Shown in pieces: positions 16,706-25,984 of a DNA stretch of 64,000 nt (positions are counted from its first letter, which is position 1; every line of letters starts with the position of its first letter). Under the pieces are notes generated by a model. It ran no database searches and had not been told where the DNA came from. It saw nothing but the letters and a program-made list of their open reading frames with translations. Location: assembly GCA_030432655.1 (NCBI GenBank), contig JAUILA010000029.1, positions 1 to 64,000 on the forward strand. The letters run 5' to 3'. Origin of the DNA: Bacteroidia bacterium (GTDB lineage: Bacteria; Bacteroidota; Bacteroidia; Cytophagales; Cyclobacteriaceae). The position numbers were made by a program, and so were the translations under genes.

Positions 16706-18439
16706 TTAACTCTTCGAATAAATATCATCCACATAGGATTGATACTTTTCAAATATTACACGTCTCTTAATGGACAGTTTAGGCGTTACCAATCCGCTCT
16801 CGACCGTCCAGGCTCCCGGTACGATTCTGAATTGCTTGATTTGTTCATATCGTGCAAAGCTCTGATTGGAGTGATCAACTTCACGCTGGAAGAGCTCTTT
16901 AATTCGCGGATGATTAATCAGATCATCCCCTTCATCAGCAATATGGTGCCGTTTCATGTAGGAGCTCAGTTGCTCCATTTCCGGAGAGATCAGAACGGCT
17001 GGAAATTTTTCGTTTTCCCCGATCACCATGGCTTGTTCTATGTAAAGGGATTCCTTGAGTTTAACTTCAATAGGCTGTGGGGCAATATACTTTCCTCCTG
17101 AGGTTTTAAACATCTCTTTTTTACGGTCGGTGATTTTCAGAAGTCCGTCAACTGTTATTTCTCCGATATCACCCGTGCAAAACCATCCGTCCCTGAAAAC
17201 CTCCAGGGTCGACTCCTCATCGCGATAATATCCCAGCATAACATTTGGTCCTTTGACCAGAATCTCTCCATCCGGCTCAATTTTTACCTCGACATCATCA
17301 ATTGGTGGTCCGACACATCCGGGCCGTACTGCTCCCGGTCGGGACACTGCCACCCCTGGAGATGTCTCTGTAAGACCATATCCTTCATAGATGGGAATTC
17401 CGGCTGCCCAGAAAATATTGACAAGTGACGGGCGGAGCGAAGCGGCACCGGAAACAATAAGCTTAACCTCACCACCAAGTGCTTCCCGCCATTTTGAAAG
17501 GATCAGCTTGTCCGCTACTGATAGTTTAGCACGGTAGATGAGGGAGCCCGGATCCTCCAGTGAGTATTTTTCTGCCAGTGTCATTGCCCAGAAAAACAGG
17601 GATTTTTTTACCGGAGAAAGTTCATGTCCTTTGCTGACAATCCTCTCAAATATTTTTTCCAGCAGCCGTGGGACACAACGAAGAATATGCGGACTGACCT
17701 CACGGATATTATCTCCAATAGTATCCATACTTTCCGCAAAATAGATGGAAGCCCCCATGTAAATATCCTCATAGAACCCACATCTTTCAAAAATGTGCGA
17801 TAATGGCAGGAAGCTTAAGACCCGGTCCCCGGGTAATCCGCCGGCTTCATCAATTATTTTTTTTAGACTTATGACATTGGAAACAATATTCCTGTGACAG
17901 AGCATGACACCTTTAGGGCTTCCGGTTGTTCCACTGGTGTAGATAATTGAAGCTACATCCTCCGGTGAAACCTTACTCCTGAGTTCGACTACCTCATCCA
18001 TCCTGTCCAACGGATGGTTTAACCAAGCCTGGAAATCATCCCTGTTGAAATTCATCAGGGTAATACCCTCAACCGGCTCGAGCTTTTCTCTTAACTCTTC
18101 GTCGCCGGCAAAAACAAGGTTGACACCGGCATGTTTGATGATATATCGATAGTCTTCAGTAGTGGAATTGGGATACATGGGCACATCAATAGCGCCCAAT
18201 TGCAGAATTGCGAGGTCAGCGATGATCCACGCTGGAGAATTATATGAAACAATGCCTACCTTATCACCGGGTCGTATCCCTGCATCCAGCAATGCGCAAC
18301 TCAACCGGTTGATCTTGTCCACCACTTCGGCAGTGGAATACGTCATCCAGGAATCAGCACTTTTTTCAGCAAGACAAACCTCCAGTGGATTTTCACGAAG
18401 CTGAATTGAAATTAAATCGGGTAGGATCAGAGTTTGCAT
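16706..18439 (-). CDS. Long-chain acyl-CoA synthetase (AMP-forming)
   Basis: 577 residues of the ANL superfamily: ATP + CoA + fatty acid to acyl-CoA. Motifs visible: P-loop YTSGTTGSPKGVM (about residue 168), A5 motif YGLTETSP, A7 TGDIGEI and A8-like ITDRKKEMFKTSGGKYI with the C-terminal lysine hinge region. It supplies substrate for the beta-oxidation operon at 3.5-9.4 kb, although it lies in a separate unit with the TPR gene 38 nt upstream. No operator of the MarR type is seen before it. Confidence 0.92.
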   Translation of the reverse strand: MQTLILPDLISIQLRENPLEVCLAEKSADSWMTYSTAEVVDKINRLSCALLDAGIRPGDKVGIVSYNSPAWIIADLAILQLGAIDVPMYPNSTTEDYRYIIKHAGVNLVFAGDEELREKLEPVEGITLMNFNRDDFQAWLNHPLDRMDEVVELRSKVSPEDVASIIYTSGTTGSPKGVMLCHRNIVSNVISLKKIIDEAGGLPGDRVLSFLPLSHIFERCGFYEDIYMGASIYFAESMDTIGDNIREVSPHILRCVPRLLEKIFERIVSKGHELSPVKKSLFFWAMTLAEKYSLEDPGSLIYRAKLSVADKLILSKWREALGGEVKLIVSGAASLRPSLVNIFWAAGIPIYEGYGLTETSPGVAVSRPGAVRPGCVGPPIDDVEVKIEPDGEILVKGPNVMLGYYRDEESTLEVFRDGWFCTGDIGEITVDGLLKITDRKKEMFKTSGGKYIAPQPIEVKLKESLYIEQAMVIGENEKFPAVLISPEMEQLSSYMKRHHIADEGDDLINHPRIKELFQREVDHSNQSFARYEQIKQFRIVPGAWTVESGLVTPKLSIKRRVIFEKYQSYVDDIYSKS

Positions 18440-18477
18440 GAAACATCAAAAGGGTTCACGCAATATACTGAATTTCG

Positions 18478-20307
18478 TTAAAGTTCCTGGTCCTGACCGG
18501 CCAGGTCTCCCCGAAGAAAACGAAATCTCTTTCTGGCTTCGGCAACATATACACTTCCGGGATAGCGGGTGAGAAAGTCCCGGTATATTTCCATTGCCTT
18601 TTCATTATTCTCCAGGTCCCGTTGATAAATATCCCCCATGAGAAAGTATGCATCATCACCCCAGATATCGCGGTCATATTCCTGCACGATTCTGTCCAGA
18701 AGGACTACAGCACTATCAAAATTACCAAACTTTCGTTCCACATTAGCTTCCAGCCACAAGAGTTCATCAACGATCGGATGATCGTTAAATTTTAATTTCA
18801 TACTGTCCAGCAAGGTCAGCGCCTGATCCGTTTTGTTTTGGTAAAGAAGCAATTCTGTTCGAGCATAATCCCTCATTGCTGCTTCGGTTGAATCAAATGC
18901 CGTATTGTCTTTTATAAGTACACTTAATTCCATTGCATCATTAGCAATGTGACGTGTGGTCGCCTGTTTCAAAATATCAAGATGCTCCTGGGCCAGTTTG
19001 AAATTTCCATTGTAATAATTCAGCTTGGCATTCTTCAGTTTGGCTTCATACCCGATAACTTCCTCCTTATTACTTTTCTCCACCTGCGAAAATAATAGAG
19101 TGGATTCCCATGGCTGCTCGTCAAGCAAATAAATATCGCCCAGGTCCAGTTTTGATTTGGCGATTAACTCACTGCCGGCATTTGGTTGCTTTATTATGTA
19201 TTCCAGTAAAGAAATCGCAGAGTCCTTCTCATCAAGATAGAAAGCATGAAGCATGGCTTTGTTCCTCATTGCTTCCAGAGCATTTCTGTTATCTGCCATA
19301 TCCTGAATGAATTTAGTGTAATCAGAAATCAGGTTCCGGATTTCCTGCTCATCAATCGGATACGTATTCCGGACGCGTTTCTCATAAGAGCGGATCAGGT
19401 ACATCCGTGCAAGAACATAATTATACGATTCCGGATACTGCCTGATGATATAACTGAATATTTTAATCGCAGAATTGTAATCATCGTTATCCAGGGCGAT
19501 CATGCCTATATTCACCGATTTGCTTCCCTGGGTATTTTCACGAATATCAATGGCGCGGGCCTGAACAAAAGCACCGTAAAAATTCTTTTGCTGTAAATGC
19601 ACCCAGATCAGCAATTCTGCATAAACATTATTATCAGGCTCGGCCTGAATTTTATCATAGAGAAGGCGTTCAAAACTCTCCAGTTCTTCAGGATCAGTAA
19701 GCAGGTTCTGCAAGGTATTCTGAACATACTTCAGATTCGATGGATTTTGAATAACATAATTCAGGTATTCCTGAACCATCTTATCTTTTTCATTCATCAG
19801 GCGGTATATGTTGGCCATATCCAGTGAGAATTCATATGGATTGCCAAGGGTTTTGCGTGCTTCAGAAAATGCCTGGATTGCCTGGTCCGTCAGTTGTTTA
19901 TTCAGCAGATAATTGGCAACGATTCGAACGAGATGAGGACGTGTTTTGACCTGATCTATTATATCTGAAAATTTCCTCTGTGCTTCAGCATCGTTTTTTC
20001 TGTGAATCTCGAGGTAGGCGCGGTCAAGATGATAATAAATATTTTCAGGGTTCCTCTTTAGAAGACGGTCCAGGTAATTTTCAGCCTCATCGTAATCCTG
20101 AGTATCCAGAAGCAAGAAGAGATAATTATTATGGATTAAAGGAATGTTGGCCATATCTGCCGAGAGTTGATCGTACAGATTCCTGGCTTTATCAAATTCG
20201 CCTTGTCCGTAGTATTCGTTGGCAAGTTGTATCCGATGTGTATCCTGTGCGGATAATCCGGTTGCAATAACTACCAATAACACTGATATGATTAAGAACT
20301 TATTCAC
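18478..20307 (-). CDS. Exported tetratricopeptide-repeat protein
   Basis: 609 residues beginning with GTG (20307-20305) and a signal peptide (FLIISVLLVVIATGLSA). The rest is TPR-type helix pairs: a first block at about 25-200 and a last block at about 480-600 (GNFDSAVVLLDRIV, NNEKAMEIYRDFLTRYPGS) that resembles YbgF/BamD-like repeats. It probably scaffolds envelope protein assembly; the partner is unknown. The start codon overlaps a TTATTCACA DnaA box at the edge of the oriC candidate, and the gene is transcribed away from it. Confidence 0.85.
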   Translation of the reverse strand: MNKFLIISVLLVVIATGLSAQDTHRIQLANEYYGQGEFDKARNLYDQLSADMANIPLIHNNYLFLLLDTQDYDEAENYLDRLLKRNPENIYYHLDRAYLEIHRKNDAEAQRKFSDIIDQVKTRPHLVRIVANYLLNKQLTDQAIQAFSEARKTLGNPYEFSLDMANIYRLMNEKDKMVQEYLNYVIQNPSNLKYVQNTLQNLLTDPEELESFERLLYDKIQAEPDNNVYAELLIWVHLQQKNFYGAFVQARAIDIRENTQGSKSVNIGMIALDNDDYNSAIKIFSYIIRQYPESYNYVLARMYLIRSYEKRVRNTYPIDEQEIRNLISDYTKFIQDMADNRNALEAMRNKAMLHAFYLDEKDSAISLLEYIIKQPNAGSELIAKSKLDLGDIYLLDEQPWESTLLFSQVEKSNKEEVIGYEAKLKNAKLNYYNGNFKLAQEHLDILKQATTRHIANDAMELSVLIKDNTAFDSTEAAMRDYARTELLLYQNKTDQALTLLDSMKLKFNDHPIVDELLWLEANVERKFGNFDSAVVLLDRIVQEYDRDIWGDDAYFLMGDIYQRDLENNEKAMEIYRDFLTRYPGSVYVAEARKRFRFLRGDLAGQDQEL

Positions 20308-20680
20308 AATTCACACACTTACATTATAAATATAGAATATATAATTAAAAACTATTATTCATTATCGGTTCTGTGGATACGTGGAAAACTTATCATTATT
20401 TTTCTTGTCTTATTAATTTGTTGATTTTTGGTGTAAAAAATATGGTGTTATCCACATTTAAAAATTTGTTAAAATTCTGAATATCAGTAATTTATAAGGT
20501 TATCAACACGCATTTTTCATAATGTGGATAAGTAGCCTTTTCATATAATCCTGTTGATGGACTATGGATAAGTCTGAAGTTATCCAAAGAAATAAACAGG
20601 GAATCGTGCTTACATAAAACTGAAATCATTTGACGTGGAAAAGATTCTATTTATCCACAGTTATTAACATATCATCAACA
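20300..20680. other. Candidate chromosomal replication origin (oriC) with DnaA-box cluster
   Basis: This gene-free AT-rich stretch holds three perfect DnaA boxes TTATCCACA: 20448-20456 (+), 20523-20531 (-) and 20651-20659 (+). TTATTCACA at 20300-20308 also fits the TTATNCACA consensus. Single-mismatch boxes are at 20372-20380 (-), 20500-20508 (+), 20563-20571 (-) and 20580-20588 (+), with weaker ones at 20661-20680. Very AT-rich tracts that could unwind lie at about 20310-20365 and 20395-20495. mnmG (gidA), a common oriC neighbour, and two parS-like sites lie 2.5-4.5 kb away. dnaA is not in the window, as is common in this phylum. Confidence 0.78.
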
Positions 20681-20682
20681 AG

Positions 20683-22371
20683 CTAAAAAGCAAAGTTTTC
20701 TGTTACTTCAAAATTGGATCTGAGATTAATTTTCCTGCTCCCATCACGTTTTGTGAAGTAAACGATATTTTCGCTTAATTGGTTTTCTTCAATGTTACCC
20801 GGATCCCATTTGCCATTCAGATTTGTGTCAATAATAGCGCGTAAAGTATAATCCCCTGGTGGAAGATTCCTGAATTGAACAGTGCGGGCAGGTTGTTTTT
20901 CACTTACAACTTTTCCTTCATTGTTAATAAGTTGAAGAAAGTATTCTTCGGTCGATGTATTTAAATTAATAATGAGGGTGGCCAGTGAGGAAACCTGTAC
21001 AAAAGGCAGGTCAACTGATTTAACGGTTGAAGTATCATTCTCAATACCAATAAATGCGCCTTTGCCTAACTCGAGGGCTGGTTGCCGGTTTGGACGCTGT
21101 GGTGGTCCGTCAGCAGATGGCTGATCGGGACGCTGCCTGAACAACGAATCTGCAAAGCGATAACTTAAAGTTAACCGGGTGCGTGATTCATTCCATTCAT
21201 TGGTAAGGCTGTCAAAGGGGATGATTAGCAAGGAATCCAGATATAAGTATATGCTGTCGGAATTAAGTTGCCTTACGGGTTTATTAAAATTAAGATCGGC
21301 GTTTAAGATGGGTTGATTTACAGGAATTTGCTCTATTTCAATCTGGGTTGTCATATCTACCGGATCCCGCCTGGACTCGAGAAATTTTACCCATACGGTA
21401 TCACGAAGGGTTTGCTCGATAGAATCTTTAGCAGTTAAAAATACTTTAACACTGTCGGTTATTGCCGGAGAATTATAAACACTGATCGCCTGATGTTCCA
21501 GATCCGAGTAATAATGTTGAAGTTCAATTGTAGAATCTTCAGGCTGCAAAGTATATTCTGTTATATACTTATTCAAACGAATATCAAAAGTGGTACCCGA
21601 AGGTCTGGCCGAAATAAGATTAAATTCTCCAATGTCAAGACGGATCAAATTCATATTAATATTCTCCAGATCTTCAGTCAGACTAAGGGTATCCGGATAA
21701 AATCCATATGATTCATTTTTAGGTTCGGCTTGTAGGTTTTTGTTAGTATCCTTAAAAGAATAGATACGATAATTTCCTGCTTTAATATTCCTGATCTCGT
21801 ACATCCCACTGTCATTGGATTCTGTGAAATAGGTTGGCAGTCCGTCAAACAGTGTTGTGGTGTCTTCGGCCTCAAATAATACAATAGTAGCCTTCTTAGA
21901 GGGTGTGCCGTTGAGAACATCCTGAACATATCCGCTAATTCTCAACGAATCGATATAATCACCGGTACTAAAAGCAATGGATAAATTTTCGGCTGGATTT
22001 CCTTCGGTTATATCAACAATACTTTCCCTGAAATTGATGGTGTAGGTGGTATTCTGGTTAAACAATGTATCAAAGGAGAGAATAATGCGATTGCGACGCT
22101 GTCTGATTGTATATTCACCATTTATCCGTGGTGTTATCAGAATCTGATCTCTTGCCTTGTCTGGTTTAACATCTTCATCAAATTCCAGAATGACTTCAGT
22201 ATTGTTAAAATTCAATTGGCCGTCTGATGGCTGGGAGCTTATAAGTTCAGGTGGTTTTTCATCCTGGGGTCCGCCGGTAGGTGCGGTTTTATTGGCACAA
22301 GATGATATGAATATTGCTACGGAAACCAGGAAAATGCCGTTTGCTATATCATAAATTCTTCTGCAGGACAT
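20683..22371 (-). CDS. Lipoprotein with N-terminal Ig-like (Big_5-type) domain
   Basis: I place the start at the ATG 22371-22369, which gives 562 residues and a lipoprotein signal (IFLVSVAIFISSC). Upstream in-frame codons would run back through the methyltransferase gene. After the Cys comes APTGGPQDEKPPEL, a hallmark of this Bacteroidota family. A Big_5-like domain follows (about 30-130: P.DG...N...I.L.FDEDV), then carboxypeptidase-like beta-sandwiches with GNYRIYSF, and a final LPPGDYTLRAIIDTNLNGKWDPG module. It is the last gene of the six-gene minus-strand run and ends 3 nt from the oriC candidate. Function unknown, surface-anchored. Confidence 0.82.
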   Translation of the reverse strand: MSCRRIYDIANGIFLVSVAIFISSCANKTAPTGGPQDEKPPELISSQPSDGQLNFNNTEVILEFDEDVKPDKARDQILITPRINGEYTIRQRRNRIILSFDTLFNQNTTYTINFRESIVDITEGNPAENLSIAFSTGDYIDSLRISGYVQDVLNGTPSKKATIVLFEAEDTTTLFDGLPTYFTESNDSGMYEIRNIKAGNYRIYSFKDTNKNLQAEPKNESYGFYPDTLSLTEDLENINMNLIRLDIGEFNLISARPSGTTFDIRLNKYITEYTLQPEDSTIELQHYYSDLEHQAISVYNSPAITDSVKVFLTAKDSIEQTLRDTVWVKFLESRRDPVDMTTQIEIEQIPVNQPILNADLNFNKPVRQLNSDSIYLYLDSLLIIPFDSLTNEWNESRTRLTLSYRFADSLFRQRPDQPSADGPPQRPNRQPALELGKGAFIGIENDTSTVKSVDLPFVQVSSLATLIINLNTSTEEYFLQLINNEGKVVSEKQPARTVQFRNLPPGDYTLRAIIDTNLNGKWDPGNIEENQLSENIVYFTKRDGSRKINLRSNFEVTENFAF

Positions 22372-23224
22372 AAATGAGACTGGAATAATTGTTGGCACTT
22401 GAGGCTTTTCTGTTAGAGCTCCATCCCTGGCGCATAGCCCGAAGATACGGAAATTCACCGGGGCGAATATATTTTTCACTAAGTAACGATACATAGTACG
22501 CATCAAACTTCATAGGCAGAGTTTCAGCAATTTTCATTCCTGTTTTCAATGCAAGTTGACTGACGGCCTCTTTTGAAAAATGGTACAAATGTCGCGGGAC
22601 ATCATAACCCGCCCAGTGTGGGCCATAGTACCGGGCATCAGGGGATTTGTAGTTTGGAAGGGCAATAATGAGTCGTCCGTCTGAGTCCATCAGGTCCTTC
22701 AATTTCTTAATGGTATCTATTGGATCATAGACATGCTCCAGTACGTGCCACATCGTGATGACGTGAAAAGCACCTTCCAGGTCATTGACTGTGGAGTGAA
22801 TATGCTCACCGATTTTATCAGAGGCAAGTTTGCGGGCATCATTATCTGGTTCCATTCCGGTAACGGCCCAGTTGTGAGATTTACAGTAACTAAGGAAATC
22901 TCCTGTTCCGCAACCATAGTCCAGAATAGTCTTGTTACCCGGATAGGAATTGATCAGTCGTAATTTGTTTTTAAGCGTCAGTTTACGCACCGATGTGTAC
23001 AGCAGGCTGATAAGGTTCTTTTTAGCAGAATGATGAGAAAGGTAAGCTTCCGTTTCATAGTACCTGGATATTTCAACTGAATCAGGAACTGGAGAGGTAT
23101 GCAATAATCTGCAGGTATCGCATTTTTTCAATTCAAATTTTTCGCCGGTATTGAAGTAATCTGAAGTACTGAGATATGAGTTTAAACTTGTACCGCAGAT
23201 GATGCAGGATTGAATATCTTTCAT
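22349..23224 (-). CDS. Class I SAM-dependent methyltransferase with N-terminal Cys4 knuckle
   Basis: 291 residues. Two CxxC pairs at the N-terminus (CIICG near residue 7, CDTCR near 35) look like a zinc knuckle. The Rossmann methyltransferase domain follows: motif I ILDYGCGTGDFLS, acidic loop GMEPD, then ITMWHVLEHVYDP typical of Methyltransf_23. Its ATG overlaps the mnmG stop by one base (TAATG), so it is translationally coupled. The target is unknown; similar proteins act on sugars or small molecules. Confidence 0.85.
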   Translation of the reverse strand: MKDIQSCIICGTSLNSYLSTSDYFNTGEKFELKKCDTCRLLHTSPVPDSVEISRYYETEAYLSHHSAKKNLISLLYTSVRKLTLKNKLRLINSYPGNKTILDYGCGTGDFLSYCKSHNWAVTGMEPDNDARKLASDKIGEHIHSTVNDLEGAFHVITMWHVLEHVYDPIDTIKKLKDLMDSDGRLIIALPNYKSPDARYYGPHWAGYDVPRHLYHFSKEAVSQLALKTGMKIAETLPMKFDAYYVSLLSEKYIRPGEFPYLRAMRQGWSSNRKASSANNYSSLIYVLQKNL

Positions 23225-25086
23225 TATCTCCCGATATGAACCATGATGATAGAAATATCTGCCGGTGAAACCCCACTGATTCGCGATGCCTGTCCAAGTG
23301 TTTCCGGACGCACCTTCTTAAGTTTTTCCTTACCTTCAGCTGAAAGGGAACTGATTCCTTCATAATCAAAAGTGGTATGAATCTTCACTTTGTCAAGGGA
23401 TGACATTTTTCTGGCCAGTTCTTCCTCTTTTTGAATATAGCTGTGATACTTAATTTGAATCTCTGACTGGTCAAGAATTTCTTCAGAATATTTTGAGGTG
23501 TACCGGGTAAGATGATCGGATAATGATAAGAGCTGACGGATGTTGATCTCGGGTCGTTTTAACAATGAGATCAAAGGGATCTTTTGAGTAATGGTCGATG
23601 AACCCAACTCTTCAAGTTTATCATTTACTGTTTGATCAACTCGTTCATCATTCAACTCGGAAATGAGTCGATCGACGGCGTCATCTTTTTCCTGCATAAG
23701 TTGAAGACGTGATTCACTGGCAAGACCCAGTTGATATCCTTTTTTGGTCAATCTGAGATCAGCGTTATCCTGTCGTAGCAGGATACGGAATTCTGCCCGG
23801 GAGGTAAACATCCGGTATGGCTCCTCTGTACCTTTATTAATTAGGTCATCTATTAGAACACCAATATATGCTTCTGATCTTGAGAGGGTGAAAGCACTTT
23901 TCCCATGAATTTTATTATGTGCATTGATACCGGCAATAAGACCCTGGCATGCTGCTTCCTCATAGCCGGTTGTCCCGTTAATTTGTCCCGCAAAATAGAG
24001 GTTTTCAATAAGCCTGGTTTCCAGGGTAAGGCTTAACTGGGTTGGCGGGAAGTAATCATATTCAATGGCATATCCTGGCCTGAACATTTTAACTTGCTCA
24101 AAGCCCTTTATTTTTTTCAAGGCTTTGTATTGTACCTCTTCGGGAAGCGAAGTGCTGAAACCATTTACATAAACTTCAACAGTATTCCAGCCTTCTGGCT
24201 CGACAAATATCTGGTGGCGGTCACGTTCTGCAAATCGATTGATCTTGTCTTCGATAGATGGACAATACCTGGGGCCAACCCCCTGTATTCGGCCATTAAA
24301 CATAGGAGACCGGTCGAATCCGGTTTCCAGAATGGAATGTACCTCAGGATTGGTATAGGTAATGTGACAGCTGCGCTGATTGGCCGGCGGACTGGTTTCA
24401 GGGAGAAAGGAAAATTTTGATGGTTTCTCATCTCCCTCTTGTTCTTCCATGACTGAATAATCCAGTGATCTCCCATCCACTCTTGGTGGCGTACCGGTTT
24501 TCATTCTTCCCGCTTCAAAACCCAGTCCAACCAACTGTTCGGTTATCCCCTTAGCAGGCCGTTCGGCGGTTCGACCACCTCCGAATTGCTTTTCACCTAT
24601 ATGAATAATCCCGTTTAAAAAAGTACCATTGGTTAGTACGACGCTATCTGCTTCAATCTCGATCCCCATGGCAGTTCTTACACCGGCCGCTTTGCCATTT
24701 TTAACTAAAATAGAACTAACCATTTCCTGCCAAAAATCGACATTGGGTGTTTGCTCCAGGGCGATTCTCCATTCCTCGGCAAACTTCATCCGGTCGTTTT
24801 GAGTCCTCGGACTCCACATGGCAGGTCCTTTGGAACGATTGAGCATCCGGAATTGAATCATGGATCGATCGGCAATGATCCCCGACATTCCTCCGAGGGC
24901 ATCTATTTCCCGCACTATCTGACCCTTCGCAACACCACCCATGGCGGGATTACATGACATCTGGGCGATAGTATTCATATTCATCGTGACAAGAAGTACA
25001 GAACTACCCATATGGGCTGCGGCATGTGCAGCTTCACAGCCAGCATGGCCACCGCCTACTACAATGACATCATATTTAGTAAACAT
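23224..25086 (-). CDS. mnmG: tRNA U34 carboxymethylaminomethyl-modifying enzyme MnmG (GidA)
   Basis: 620 residues, full length. The FAD-binding start VVGGGHAGCEAA is followed by the family signature MSCNPAMGGVAKGQIVRE. A second signature (GYEEAACQGLIAGINA) precedes the C-terminal helical tRNA-binding domain. With MnmE it forms cmnm5U34 or nm5U34 in tRNA anticodons. Two parS-like palindromes lie between it and ybeY, the nearer ending 18 nt before its start... and it is transcribed toward the oriC candidate. Confidence 0.97.
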   Translation of the reverse strand: MFTKYDVIVVGGGHAGCEAAHAAAHMGSSVLLVTMNMNTIAQMSCNPAMGGVAKGQIVREIDALGGMSGIIADRSMIQFRMLNRSKGPAMWSPRTQNDRMKFAEEWRIALEQTPNVDFWQEMVSSILVKNGKAAGVRTAMGIEIEADSVVLTNGTFLNGIIHIGEKQFGGGRTAERPAKGITEQLVGLGFEAGRMKTGTPPRVDGRSLDYSVMEEQEGDEKPSKFSFLPETSPPANQRSCHITYTNPEVHSILETGFDRSPMFNGRIQGVGPRYCPSIEDKINRFAERDRHQIFVEPEGWNTVEVYVNGFSTSLPEEVQYKALKKIKGFEQVKMFRPGYAIEYDYFPPTQLSLTLETRLIENLYFAGQINGTTGYEEAACQGLIAGINAHNKIHGKSAFTLSRSEAYIGVLIDDLINKGTEEPYRMFTSRAEFRILLRQDNADLRLTKKGYQLGLASESRLQLMQEKDDAVDRLISELNDERVDQTVNDKLEELGSSTITQKIPLISLLKRPEINIRQLLSLSDHLTRYTSKYSEEILDQSEIQIKYHSYIQKEEELARKMSSLDKVKIHTTFDYEGISSLSAEGKEKLKKVRPETLGQASRISGVSPADISIIMVHIGR

Positions 25087-25103
25087 AAAGAAATCCGGTT
25101 AAG

Positions 25104-25119
25104 TGTTCCACGTGGAACA
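25104..25119. other. parS-like centromere site 1
   Basis: TGTTCCACGTGGAACA is a perfect 16-bp palindrome and fits the general ParB binding site TGTTNCACGTGNAACA. It lies between ybeY and mnmG, 4.4 kb from the DnaA-box cluster. ParB and ParA are not in the window. Confidence 0.85.
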
Positions 25120-25141
25120 CCGACAAAAACAAATAATGAAA

Positions 25142-25157
25142 AGTTCCACGTGGAACA
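25142..25157. other. parS-like centromere site 2
   Basis: AGTTCCACGTGGAACA differs from the first site only at its first base; the inner 14 bases GTTCCACGTGGAAC are a perfect palindrome. It starts 38 bp after site 1 and abuts the ybeY stop codon. Confidence 0.8.
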
Positions 25158-25580
25158 TTATTCATTAAGATTCCGCAAAGATAGACACTCGTCCTCTTTT
25201 TCGCGCATTAATTGTTTTTCTTTTGGTGTTTTGTCGTTGTATCCAAGCAGATGCAGAATTCCGTGAATCATAACACGGTGGAGCTCATCTTCAAAAGAGA
25301 TTCTGCGGTCCCGGGCATTTTCACGAACCCGATCAATACTTATAAAGATATCCCCTTGTATCTGATCATTCTCTGATTGATCAAACGTTATAATATCGGT
25401 GAAGGTATCATGGTTCAGGTATTGAAGGTTTATTTCATGCAGATAGCTGTCACTACAGAAAATATAGTTGACATCACCAAGTTCCTTTTTATGATCAGTA
25501 ATTGTTTGATCAATCCATTGCGACAATGAATTACTGTGGGCAAACTCAAAAGAAACGTCTTCCGGAAAAAAATGAACCAA
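25158..25580 (-). CDS. ybeY: Endoribonuclease YbeY (16S rRNA 3' maturation)
   Basis: 140 residues, the usual size. The metal motif reads HGILHLLGYND; the first two His of HGxLHLxGxDH are present, but the final His is replaced, followed by KTPKEKQLM. From memory this is the normal Bacteroidota form rather than a defect. YbeY takes part in 16S rRNA processing and ribosome quality control. It starts 2 nt after the RsbW-like gene and belongs to the same unit. Confidence 0.92.
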   Translation of the reverse strand: MVHFFPEDVSFEFAHSNSLSQWIDQTITDHKKELGDVNYIFCSDSYLHEINLQYLNHDTFTDIITFDQSENDQIQGDIFISIDRVRENARDRRISFEDELHRVMIHGILHLLGYNDKTPKEKQLMREKEDECLSLRNLNE

Positions 25581-25582
25581 TG

Positions 25583-25984
25583 TTAATTGATGTAAAAATT
25601 CAGCTCAACGATTTTACCTTCTTCATGAAAATGAACTTCATCACAAAGATGCTTCATTAGGAATATACCTCGTCCGCCTGGTTTGGCAATATTTTCCGGA
25701 GCAGTTGGATCCGGGAGATCGAGAAAATCAAAACCAGGCCCTTCGTCTTCTACAACAAAGCAAATACGATGGTCCATGAGTTTTAATGTCAGTGCGACAT
25801 TTTTCGATTTATCGTTTTTGTTTCCGTGTTTGATCGCATTATTGACTGCCTCGGTTACGGCAATCATAATATTGCCATAGATATCATCTTCAAGTTTGAA
25901 TTCCTCCTTGGCATTATCAATAAAACTTTCAATCATCCGAATATTTTCGGATAGAGATGGTATCTCTATTTTAATTGCATTCAT
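25583..25984 (-). CDS. RsbW/SpoIIAB-like anti-sigma histidine-kinase-type ATPase
   Basis: 133 residues, consisting only of a HATPase_c_2 fold. The N box is EAVNNAIKHGN, the G1 box EDEGPGFD and the G2 region GGRGIFLM. These soluble ATPases act as Ser/Thr kinases of anti-anti-sigma proteins or bind partners directly. No anti-anti-sigma gene is nearby, so the partner is unknown. Its ATG directly follows the DUF4175 stop, with no spacing. Confidence 0.87.
   Translation of the reverse strand: MNAIKIEIPSLSENIRMIESFIDNAKEEFKLEDDIYGNIMIAVTEAVNNAIKHGNKNDKSKNVALTLKLMDHRICFVVEDEGPGFDFLDLPDPTAPENIAKPGGRGIFLMKHLCDEVHFHEEGKIVELNFYIN

Noticed and set aside
16625-17101. 158-residue plus-strand ORF after the flavoprotein
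   Set aside because: Begins inside the flavoprotein gene and covers the 3' end of the acyl-CoA synthetase in antisense; no domain.
20300-20680. Plasmid-type iteron origin
   Set aside because: Boxes are DnaA-type on both strands with irregular spacing, no rep gene nearby, and the flanking genes are chromosomal housekeeping genes.
25158-25580. YbeY as a broken gene because the third metal His is missing
   Set aside because: The replacement is, from memory, the usual Bacteroidota form and the rest of the protein is full length.
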